NCBI GenBank assembly: GCA_005792865.1
Contig: SXQR01000023.1
Span: 1-8,867, forward strand
Reading direction: 5' to 3'
DNA: 8,867 nt
From: Flavobacterium sp.
GTDB taxonomy: Bacteria > Bacteroidota > Bacteroidia > Flavobacteriales > Flavobacteriaceae
The position numbers and the translations under genes are program-made. Below the pieces are notes generated by a model. It ran no database searches. It was given only the letters and a program-made list of their open reading frames with translations, and was not told where the DNA came from. Positions 1-5,687 of this stretch are shown here, piece by piece (the stretch's first letter is position 1; every line of letters starts with the position of its first letter).

Positions 1-76
1 CATGACAAAATTTTCGGATGGCTTAAGGTAGTAAATATTCGTCAATTTTATGGGGATGCCGTAAGAAGTCGGCAGT

Positions 77-139
77 CAGTCGTCGGTCGTCAGTTATCAG
101 TCGTCAGTTATCAGTTATCAGTCGTCAGTCGACAGTCGG
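77..139. repeat. 7-bp tandem repeat array, 9 units
   Basis: Nine consecutive 7-base units can be laid end to end without a gap. They are CAGTCGT, CGGTCGT, CAGTTAT, CAGTCGT, CAGTTAT, CAGTTAT, CAGTCGT, CAGTCGA and CAGTCGG. The consensus is CAGTYRT, with two main versions (CAGTCGT and CAGTTAT) interleaved. A looser edge of the same composition extends left to about base 66. The array lies in the gene-free stretch upstream of rlmB and has no open reading frame of note. I know of no function. Short heptamer arrays like this occur between genes in Flavobacterium genomes, as far as I recall. Confidence 0.9.
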
Positions 140-220
140 ACGACCCCGATGATAATTGCACAATCCAGAGACGTGAGATTGTTCAATCTTCATTTTTAAA
201 TTTCCCATTGTTACTTTTTT

Positions 221-316
221 GCACATTTGCACATTTGCACATTTGCACATTTTCAAATTTTCAAATTCTCAAATTCTCAAATTTCCTGATTTCCTAATTT
301 CCTAATTTCCTAATTA
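221..316. repeat. 8-bp tandem repeat array, 12 units in three blocks
   Basis: Ninety-six bases divide exactly into twelve 8-base units in one unbroken register. Four copies of GCACATTT come first (221-252), then four of TCAAATTY (253-284), then four of CCTRATTW (285-316). All share a core of the form nnnnATTt, so the blocks look like diverged expansions of one ancestral octamer. The array ends four bases before the TAnnTTTG box of rlmB, so any upstream promoter element would have to lie inside repeat units. The stretch at 140-220 between the two arrays holds nothing I can recognise. Confidence 0.92.
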
Positions 317-319
317 ACC

Positions 320-327
320 TACCTTTG
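320..327 (+). promoter_or_regulatory. rlmB promoter -7 box (TACCTTTG), leaderless arrangement
   Basis: TACCTTTG is a perfect match to the Bacteroidota sigma-A -7 consensus TAnnTTTG. Only four bases separate it from the rlmB ATG at 332, so transcription should begin at or next to the start codon. No TTG is visible about 20 bases upstream, where the -33 element would be expected. That region is occupied by CCTAATTT repeat units. Confidence 0.6.
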
Positions 328-331
328 CCCC

Positions 332-1066
332 ATGGAAAAAGACCACCTCATCTACGGCATACGCGCCGTCATTGAAGCGATACAGTCAGGCAAGGAAATC
401 GACAAGGTTTTCATTCAAAAGGAAGCTTCCGGCGATTTGATGCGCGAGCTAATGAAGACGCTCAGGCAGCACGAGGTCAACCACGCCTATGTACCCGCCG
501 AGAAACTCATGCGCATGACACCGGGCAACCATCAGGGCGTTGTCGCGACCATCGCACCGGTCGCTTTCAGGAACTTTGAGGAATTGGTCAACGAGGTTTT
601 GGAATCCGGAAAGTCGCCGCTGTTCCTGATCCTGGACCAAATATCCGATGCGCGGAATTTCGGGGCCATCATCCGCACCGCCGAGTGCACGGGCGTCTCC
701 GGCATCATCGTGCCCCGGCAGGGTTCGGCGCCGGTCAATGGCGATACGGTCAAAACCTCGGCAGGAGCGGTGTTCAACGTGCCCATTGCGAAGGTCGGGC
801 ACATCAAGGACGCGGTCTTTTACCTACAGGGTTCCGGCGTCAAATGCATCGGCGCGACAGAGAAAACAGACAACATGCTTTACGCCCTAGACCTTTCGGG
901 CCCGCTCGCCATCGTCATGGGTTCGGAAGACCGCGGCATCAATCCGTCGGTCATCAAGATCCTAGACGAAAACGGGAAATTGCCCATGATGGGAACCATC
1001 GGCTCGCTCAATGTATCGGTTGCGGCCGGCGCGTTCCTCTACGAGGCCCTGCGGCAAAGGATGTGA
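332..1066 (+). CDS. rlmB: 23S rRNA (guanosine-2'-O-)-methyltransferase RlmB, SPOUT/TrmH family
   Basis: The 244-residue product matches the usual RlmB length (about 243 in E. coli). This family uses S-adenosylmethionine to methylate the 2'-OH of a guanosine in 23S rRNA (G2251 in E. coli numbering) near the peptidyl-transferase centre. The N-terminal 75 residues form the small substrate-binding domain, beginning with the typical IYGIRAVIEAI segment. The catalytic SPOUT domain follows with all three motifs. Motif 1 covers about 102-121, with N109, R115 and E118. Motif 2 is VMGSEDRG at 195-202. Motif 3 covers about 218-232 and contains SLNVSVAAG. The motifs specifically resemble RlmB/TrmH rather than TrmD. 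The start is fixed by the promoter-like box just upstream and by the start of homology. A mitochondrial-type or YsgA-like TrmH paralogue is the main alternative. Confidence 0.93.
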   Translation: MEKDHLIYGIRAVIEAIQSGKEIDKVFIQKEASGDLMRELMKTLRQHEVNHAYVPAEKLMRMTPGNHQGVVATIAPVAFRNFEELVNEVLESGKSPLFLILDQISDARNFGAIIRTAECTGVSGIIVPRQGSAPVNGDTVKTSAGAVFNVPIAKVGHIKDAVFYLQGSGVKCIGATEKTDNMLYALDLSGPLAIVMGSEDRGINPSVIKILDENGKLPMMGTIGSLNVSVAAGAFLYEALRQRM

Positions 1067-1073
1067 TTTTTTT

Positions 1074-1136
1074 GGAGCTTATTCCCGCTATCCGTTTCAA
1101 TCCCTTTCGGGATTTTCACTGCTATCGGGGCTAGGG
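1074..1136. repeat. REP-like palindromic element at the rlmB/rhomboid junction
   Basis: The stretch between and overlapping the two convergent 3' ends carries a perfect 6-bp stem, AATCCC (1099-1104) and GGGATT (1109-1114), with loop TTTC. It is flanked on both sides by GCTATC in direct orientation (1087-1092 and 1121-1126), within CCCGCTATCCG on the left and TGCTATCGGGGC on the right. The overall layout resembles a dispersed element I recall from many Flavobacterium intergenic regions, with similar flanks around a variable central palindrome. It may help end transcription from both sides, but neither side has a convincing U-run directly after the stem. Family membership is from memory and is not proven by this window, which has only one copy. 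Confidence 0.5.
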
Positions 1137-1882
1137 CCCTCGAGCCTGGTCCGCGTCGGAACAAAATCATAGACAATTTCAGGCTGGACGGGCTCTTGAT
1201 CGGTCTCTTCGGGCTTCGGCGGGTTCACGAAATTCCCGTTCTCGTCAAACCGCTGCATGAACTTGTCCTGCGCAGGGTCATAGTCCGGGCGTTCCCAATC
1301 ATACCGGATGACCTTTTTGTATTCCGGCGTCCTGATCCGCACCGCAAGGCCAAATCCTGTCAGGAACCCACAGAGATGCGCCTCCCATGAAATGCCTTGT
1401 TCGATATCGGGAAAGACATACCAGATCATGCTACCGTAAAACATCACCACAAAAAGTGAAAGCGCCACCAACCGGTAATACTTGGTCATGATGCCCTTGA
1501 AAAAGATGAAGCTGGCCAGTACATAAACAACCCCGCTCGCCCCGATGTGGTAATTCTCCCGCCCTATCAGCCAGGTTCCCAGCCCGGAAAAGAGGATGCC
1601 GAGCAGCAGGACCTTCAACGCGCGGTCGTGATAAAAATAGGAAAGCGCGGCCAGCAAGACCAGTAAGGGAAGCGAATTGTTGTAGAGGTGTTCGGCGCTG
1701 CCGTGCAAGAACGGGCTAAAGATGATTCCCCGGAGCCCCGTCACGTCGCGCGGCAGGATGCCGTATTCGCCAAAGTTCCCCGGCAGCCGGATCTCGGCCC
1801 AGAATGCAATCCACAAAACCAGCACCGAAATAAACGGCAGCAGTACGGTTTGCGCGGTAAATTTGAATTGGTTGTCTTGCAT
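1097..1882 (-). CDS. Rhomboid family intramembrane serine protease
   Basis: A 261-residue membrane protein with six or more hydrophobic segments between about residues 12 and 183. It has the rhomboid catalytic features. The nucleophile is S116 in IGASGVVY. The catalytic histidine is H169 in WEAHLCGFLTG on the last core helix. H65xxxN69 in HGSAEHLYNN corresponds to the oxyanion-stabilising His/Asn of GlpG. Such enzymes cleave transmembrane substrates within the membrane; the substrate here is unknown. A hydrophilic, proline- and acid-rich cytoplasmic tail follows (about 185-261). Its last 12-13 residues are encoded by the REP-like element at the 3' end. I chose the ATG at 1882 because homology begins there. 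An in-frame GTG at 1945 would add 21 residues unlike the family. It is divergent from the SRPBCC gene and convergent with rlmB (30-bp gap). A weak AATTTTTG box lies upstream. Confidence 0.92.
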   Translation of the reverse strand: MQDNQFKFTAQTVLLPFISVLVLWIAFWAEIRLPGNFGEYGILPRDVTGLRGIIFSPFLHGSAEHLYNNSLPLLVLLAALSYFYHDRALKVLLLGILFSGLGTWLIGRENYHIGASGVVYVLASFIFFKGIMTKYYRLVALSLFVVMFYGSMIWYVFPDIEQGISWEAHLCGFLTGFGLAVRIRTPEYKKVIRYDWERPDYDPAQDKFMQRFDENGNFVNPPKPEETDQEPVQPEIVYDFVPTRTRLEGPSPDSSENPERD

Positions 1883-1992
1883 GGTCGGGCCCGGCAAGTC
1901 AAAAATTTGCCCAAAAAGCCGGCAACTGCTAAAATGGCAGTCCACGTTCCCGTCCCTGCGGGGGTGTTGCCTCCTGATTTTCTACTTTTTCC

Positions 1993-2000
1993 TATCTTTA
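1993..2000 (+). promoter_or_regulatory. Possible -7 box of the SRPBCC gene (TATCTTTA)
   Basis: TATCTTTA matches TAnnTTTG in seven of eight constrained and free positions, missing only the final G. A TTG at 1967-1969 lies 23 bases upstream, which is at the long end of usual spacing. The leader to the ATG at 2017 would be short and AT-rich. This is the weakest of the promoter candidates on the plus strand. Confidence 0.3.
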
Positions 2001-2016
2001 ATAAAATTTCAATAAC

Positions 2017-2460
2017 ATGCAAACCATCAAGCTGCACCGGATCGTAAAGGCGCCGGTGAACAAAGTGTTCCGTGCATTCATTGACCCCTTGGCCTACGCG
2101 GCGTGGATTCCGCCCTATGGCTTTTTGTGTGTCGTCGACAAGATGGACCCGCGCGAGGGCGGGGAATATCACATGGCCTTCGTCAATTTCACGACGGGCA
2201 GCAGGCATTCCTTCGGCGGGAAGATCCTGAAGGTCGTCCAGGATGAATTCATCAGCTATTCAGACCAGTTTGACGATCCGTCCATGCCCAATGTCATGAC
2301 TACATCGGTATCTTTCAGGCAGACCGTTGCCGGCACCGAGCTCAACATTACGCAGGAAAACGTGCCGGAGGCCATCCCAGCCGAAATGTGTTACCTGGGC
2401 TGGCAGGAATCGCTTGAGAAGCTGGCAAGGCTCGTTGAACCCGAGATTCCCGATGCGTGA
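2017..2460 (+). CDS. SRPBCC / AHSA1-like domain protein (START-like fold)
   Basis: A 147-residue cytoplasmic protein made of a single SRPBCC (Bet v1/START-like) domain of the type annotated as activator of Hsp90 ATPase 1-like. Diagnostic features are the opening strand followed by KAPVNKVFRAFIDPLAYAAW (11-30), the DPREGGEYHMAF turn (44-55), the HSFGGKIL..V...E.ISYSDQF strand pair (64-85) and the closing helix with GWQESLEKLARLVEPEIPD (128-146). These domains form a hydrophobic pocket that can bind lipids or other small ligands. Bacterial members are usually of unknown function, and the AHSA1 name does not imply an Hsp90 link here. The gene is divergent from the rhomboid and 65 bases upstream of rarA on the same strand. 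Because rarA has its own promoter-like box, the two need not be cotranscribed. Confidence 0.88.
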   Translation: MQTIKLHRIVKAPVNKVFRAFIDPLAYAAWIPPYGFLCVVDKMDPREGGEYHMAFVNFTTGSRHSFGGKILKVVQDEFISYSDQFDDPSMPNVMTTSVSFRQTVAGTELNITQENVPEAIPAEMCYLGWQESLEKLARLVEPEIPDA

Positions 2461-2488
2461 TGCAGGGCGTTGCCGCAATTGTTAACGG

Positions 2489-2521
2489 TTGACGGGAAAA
2501 CATCGGCAATCCGTATTTTTG
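2489..2521 (+). promoter_or_regulatory. rarA promoter (TTG-N22-TATTTTTG), leaderless arrangement
   Basis: TATTTTTG at 2514-2521 matches TAnnTTTG exactly. TTG at 2489-2491 is a possible -33 element, 22 bases upstream. Four bases (CATC) separate the box from the rarA ATG at 2526, the same spacing as at rlmB and at the ABC ATPase gene. Transcription would start at or beside the start codon. Confidence 0.6.
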
Positions 2522-2525
2522 CATC

Positions 2526-3803
2526 ATGGAAGCCCCACTCGCCGAGCGCATCCGGCCCCAAAAACTCGAGGATTACATCAGCCAGGCACACCTCGTTGGC
2601 CCTGACGGGTCGCTGTCGCGGCAGCTGCAATCCGGATTCATTCCTTCGCTCATCTTTTGGGGGCCGCCCGGCACCGGGAAAACGACGCTCGCGCAGATCA
2701 TCGCACAGGAATCCCAGCGTCCGTTCTACATCCTGAGTGCGATCAATTCCGGCGTGAAGGACGTGCGCGAGGTCATTGACAAGGCCAAGCAGGCTGGTGG
2801 GCTTTTCACCGCGAAAAACCCGATCCTGTTCATTGACGAGATCCACCGCTTCAGCAAGTCACAGCAGGATTCGCTCCTTGCGGCCGTTGAAAAAGGCTGG
2901 GTCACGCTCATCGGCGCCACGACCGAAAACCCGAGCTTCGAGGTCATTCCCGCCTTGCTGTCAAGATGCCAGGTCTATATCCTCAACCCATTTTCCCGCG
3001 AAGACCTCGAGGCCTTGCTTCAGCGTGCGATCCGGGAAGATTCGGTATTGAAACAAAAGGAGATCGCCCTTGAGGAAACCGAAGCCCTGCTCAGGCTCTC
3101 GGGCGGCGATGGCCGCAAGTTGCTGAACATCTTTGAACTTGTGGTCAATGCATCCGGTCCCGGGAAGATTACAATCACCAATGAGGGCGTGCTCAAACTC
3201 GCCCAGCAAAACACGGTGCTCTACGACAAGACGGGTGAGCAGCATTACGACATCATTTCGGCATTCATCAAGTCCATGCGCGGCAGCGATCCCAATGGCG
3301 CGGTATATTGGCTGGCCCGGATGATCGAAGGTGGCGAGGACCTGAAATTCATCGCCCGGCGCATGTTGATCCTGGCCAGCGAAGACATCGGCAACGCGAA
3401 TCCCACCGCACTCGTGATCGCCAACAATGCGTTCCAGGCCGTTTCCACCATTGGCTATCCGGAAAGCCGCATCATCCTGAGCCAATGCGCGGTTTACCTG
3501 GCTACATCTCCAAAGAGCAACGCCACCTATGAGGCCATCGGCAAGGCACAATCACTGGTCAAGCAGACCGGCGACCTTCCCGTACCGATACACCTTAGGA
3601 ACGCGCCCACCAAACTCATGAAGGACCTGGGTTACGGCGACGAGTACAAGTACGCCCACAGCTATGACAACAATTTCGCCGAACAGGAATTCCTGCCCGA
3701 CGCGATCTCCGGTACCAGGATTTATGAGCCGGGAAACAACGCCCGCGAGAACGGGACGCGCGAGTTCCTGCGCAACCGCTGGAGGGACAAATACGGTTAT
3801 TGA
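2526..3803 (+). CDS. rarA: Replication-associated recombination protein A (RarA/MgsA), AAA+ ATPase
   Basis: A 425-residue clamp-loader-like AAA+ ATPase of the RarA/MgsA/WRNIP1 family (447 residues in E. coli). Family members are tetrameric, DNA-stimulated ATPases that act at stalled replication forks and gaps together with SSB and recombination proteins. The ATPase core is complete. It has Walker A GPPGTGKT (46-53), Walker B LFIDEIH (101-107, D104/E105), sensor 1 in GATTENPSF (around 130-138, N135) and the arginine finger in LLSRCQVY (R147). The C-terminal half contains the lid and the oligomerisation part, with typical stretches such as KSMRGSDPNGAVYWLARM and RRMLILASEDIGNANP. The start is supported by homology from the ERIRPQKLEDYISQ segment and by the adjacent promoter-like box. 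The stop overlaps by 7 bp the stop of the convergent gene. Confidence 0.96.
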   Translation: MEAPLAERIRPQKLEDYISQAHLVGPDGSLSRQLQSGFIPSLIFWGPPGTGKTTLAQIIAQESQRPFYILSAINSGVKDVREVIDKAKQAGGLFTAKNPILFIDEIHRFSKSQQDSLLAAVEKGWVTLIGATTENPSFEVIPALLSRCQVYILNPFSREDLEALLQRAIREDSVLKQKEIALEETEALLRLSGGDGRKLLNIFELVVNASGPGKITITNEGVLKLAQQNTVLYDKTGEQHYDIISAFIKSMRGSDPNGAVYWLARMIEGGEDLKFIARRMLILASEDIGNANPTALVIANNAFQAVSTIGYPESRIILSQCAVYLATSPKSNATYEAIGKAQSLVKQTGDLPVPIHLRNAPTKLMKDLGYGDEYKYAHSYDNNFAEQEFLPDAISGTRIYEPGNNARENGTREFLRNRWRDKYGY

Positions 3804-4543
3804 AGCGTTACCGGCATCTTTACCGACATGAAATTGCCTTTTTCGTAGAACTCCCATCTCCATTCGCTCCCCACCTTTACAAATACGCCCGGTATAGAGC
3901 CGGCCTGGGCAATGAACATTTCGGGTTTGGAGGTCCGCAGCAGGGTCATGACGTGTTTGCCGGCGGCGTCAGTCAGTTCATACCCACTGGCGGTTGCCTT
4001 TGCCACGATGGCCATCCGTTCGGACGCAATGACAGGTTCGGACGAAACTTTAGGGGCATTGGCGACTTCCGTTTTTAGCGATGATGCCAGCGGCACCGAG
4101 GGTGTACCGGCTTCCAACTTTTTCCCCGAATATTTGTAGGTCCGTTCAAAGGAGGCAAAAGCGCCCCGCAGCGCCTGCAGGTAAGCCCGTTCATAATCCT
4201 TCTCGCGCGATGTTCCCTCATCCGAAGTAAAAAGCACGCGGTTTGAGCAATCGCTGAGTACCACACGAACCTTGGTCATGAACAGGTTGCTGTTGTCAAT
4301 GACCGAACCGTAGACCTTGTTGCAGGGCAGCGCCGCGATTTCGGCGGGAATGATATCGGTGTCCAGGTAGGCCGAGAATCCAAATTTTTCCATGAACATC
4401 CTGAAATGGGTATTGACCTTGTGCTGGTCGGGCTGTTTCTGGAATTCCATCCGCGCGGGAATCACCGCGATGTTGTAATCGTTGATTGAATTCTGCGCCT
4501 TTGCGGCGAATGTTGCCAGCAGCAACAACAGGAAAGTTTTCAT
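3797..4543 (-). CDS. Exported protein of unknown function, last gene of the ABC operon
   Basis: A 248-residue protein I do not recognise. It starts with a clear signal peptide (MKTFLLLLLATFAAKA, likely cut before Q17), so it is periplasmic or outer-membrane associated. It has no lipobox cysteine. Residues 21-140 look like one mixed alpha/beta domain with two cysteines (C74, C99) that could pair. Residues 145-172 are a low-complexity, Ser/Ala/Pro-rich linker. Residues 178-248 form a second small, beta-rich domain ending in WRWEFYEKGNFMSVKMPVTLQ. Its ATG overlaps the yjjG stop by one base (TAATG), so it is almost certainly translated from the same mRNA. The 3' end overlaps that of rarA. I see no enzymatic motif. 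Confidence 0.85.
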   Translation of the reverse strand: MKTFLLLLLATFAAKAQNSINDYNIAVIPARMEFQKQPDQHKVNTHFRMFMEKFGFSAYLDTDIIPAEIAALPCNKVYGSVIDNSNLFMTKVRVVLSDCSNRVLFTSDEGTSREKDYERAYLQALRGAFASFERTYKYSGKKLEAGTPSVPLASSLKTEVANAPKVSSEPVIASERMAIVAKATASGYELTDAAGKHVMTLLRTSKPEMFIAQAGSIPGVFVKVGSEWRWEFYEKGNFMSVKMPVTLQ

Positions 4544-5217
4544 TACAGGATATTTTTAAGTTCCGACAGGGCCGAGATGCGCGTAATCCCATCGGGACAA
4601 GGTTCAGCCGAAAATAATATCGCGTCCAGGCCGCAATTCAATGCGCCGCGGACATCGGCATCGATGCAGTCACCAATCATGACGCTTCGGCCCGGATCGG
4701 CGCGCGCAACGCGCAGGGCATGTTCAAATATAAGCGGATTTGGCTTCTTTACACCACAGTCCTCCGAATTGGTGACCGTCAAAAAAAAACGGCGCAACCC
4801 GGAATTGTCAATTTTACGATCCTGGATGGACTGGAATCCGTTGGTAATGATGTGCAGGCGGTATCTTGACCCGAGATATTCAAGAATTTCTATCGCATCG
4901 TCAAAGAGATGGTTGAAGGTGGTGAGGCTCTCGATGTAGTCGGCCGAGATGGCGTGGATCGTATCATCGTCCACCTGATAATTTAAAAGGTCGAAGGAAT
5001 CCCGCAACCTCATGTACCGGAGCTGTTCCTGGGAAATCAGGTCATGTCGGTACTTTTCCCAGTACAATTTGTTGAGCGGAATGTAGTGATGCAGGAATCC
5101 GTCCAGTGCGACCGGCATGTTGCGGGACTTGAAAATATGTCCGAACGCCAGCGCCGAATTGCGGTCAAAGTCCCATAGCGTATGGTCGAGGTCGAAGAAA
5201 ATATCGCAGTATCCCAT
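4543..5217 (-). CDS. yjjG: YjjG-family HAD noncanonical pyrimidine nucleotidase
   Basis: A 224-residue HAD-superfamily phosphatase, close to the 225 residues of E. coli YjjG. The four HAD motifs are present. Motif I is FFDLDHTLWDF, with nucleophile D9 and acid/base D11. Motif II is T125 in HIITNGFQS. Motif III is the lysine in VKKPNPLIFEHAL (K157/K158). Motif IV is IGDCIDADVRGA (D183 and D188). The DHTLWDFDRNS start and a helical cap at about 15-105 are typical of YjjG, which dephosphorylates noncanonical pyrimidine nucleoside monophosphates and protects against mutagenic analogues. It is cytoplasmic. One-base overlaps at both ends (TGATG with the gene before, TAATG with the gene after) indicate translational coupling. 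A related HAD phosphatase with other substrates is possible. Confidence 0.9.
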   Translation of the reverse strand: MGYCDIFFDLDHTLWDFDRNSALAFGHIFKSRNMPVALDGFLHHYIPLNKLYWEKYRHDLISQEQLRYMRLRDSFDLLNYQVDDDTIHAISADYIESLTTFNHLFDDAIEILEYLGSRYRLHIITNGFQSIQDRKIDNSGLRRFFLTVTNSEDCGVKKPNPLIFEHALRVARADPGRSVMIGDCIDADVRGALNCGLDAILFSAEPCPDGITRISALSELKNIL

Positions 5218-5687
5218 CAGTCACCCTTGACAACCACAACGTCATCCATGTTGTATATCCAGTCATCCACATTGTTCTCATTGACGCGGAAGGTTCCCTC
5301 CACGGTCACGTACTGGTCGGTCTTATAGCGTTTCGGGTTCCTGAACTTCAGGCCCATGATGGTTTCGGGACCGGCTTTTCCGCAAAAGAAACACGCGGCG
5401 AAAACGTTCTTGCTCAGGGCGTAGTTCGTGTTGTCGATGGGTACGATGTATCCCGTCATCACGACCTTTTTCTTGTGGAGCGACTTGAGTTTTGAGTTGA
5501 CCACCGGATAATTGACCTCGCCGTATTCCTTATGCGGTTTCTTGACAAATTTGATCACCCCGAGCAATTTCCAGTTGAGCGTGTCTTTTGCCACAATGGT
5601 TGATTTGTCCGTGACGGCATGATCGCCCGTGGCGGCAGTAAGAAAGAAGGCGGCCAGCAGGACGGCGCCGAAATGTAATTTACGCAT
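5217..5687 (-). CDS. Small exported CxxC protein, DUF3299-like, third gene of a metal-type ABC operon
   Basis: A 156-residue protein with a signal peptide (about residues 1-21, MRKLHFGAVLLAAFFLTAAT) and a beta-rich mature part. Its motif order is reminiscent of DUF3299: a leading W in LNWKLLG (W39), then KKVVMTGYIVPID (73-85), then AACFFCGKAGPETI (97-110). In DUF3299 proteins, from memory, the corresponding blocks are W-DL, GxRVxxxGYxVPL and GACIHxPPPPxNQ. The CxxC pair C99/C102 could bind metal or be redox active. I start at the ATG at 5687. A TTG two codons upstream is less likely. The gene overlaps the permease stop by 8 bp and the yjjG start by one base. The family link is inferred from motif order and context; function is unknown. 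Confidence 0.72.
   Translation of the reverse strand: MRKLHFGAVLLAAFFLTAATGDHAVTDKSTIVAKDTLNWKLLGVIKFVKKPHKEYGEVNYPVVNSKLKSLHKKKVVMTGYIVPIDNTNYALSKNVFAACFFCGKAGPETIMGLKFRNPKRYKTDQYVTVEGTFRVNENNVDDWIYNMDDVVVVKGD

Noticed and set aside
1..60. Possible start of a minus-strand gene at base 3 (CAT at 1-3) with an AAATTTTG box just upstream
   Set aside because: Only the start codon would be inside the window, the box misses the first T of TAnnTTTG, and there is no protein sequence to support it.
66..139. CRISPR-like array
   Set aside because: The units are only 7 bases and follow each other without spacers. No cas gene is present.
1883..1945. Rhomboid start at the upstream GTG (1945)
   Set aside because: It adds 21 residues unlike the family, while the ATG at 1882 directly precedes the usual N-terminal segment.
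2961..3551. Long open frame on the minus strand inside rarA (196 codons)
   Set aside because: It lies fully antisense to a strongly conserved gene, resembles no protein family and is explained by GC-rich codon bias.
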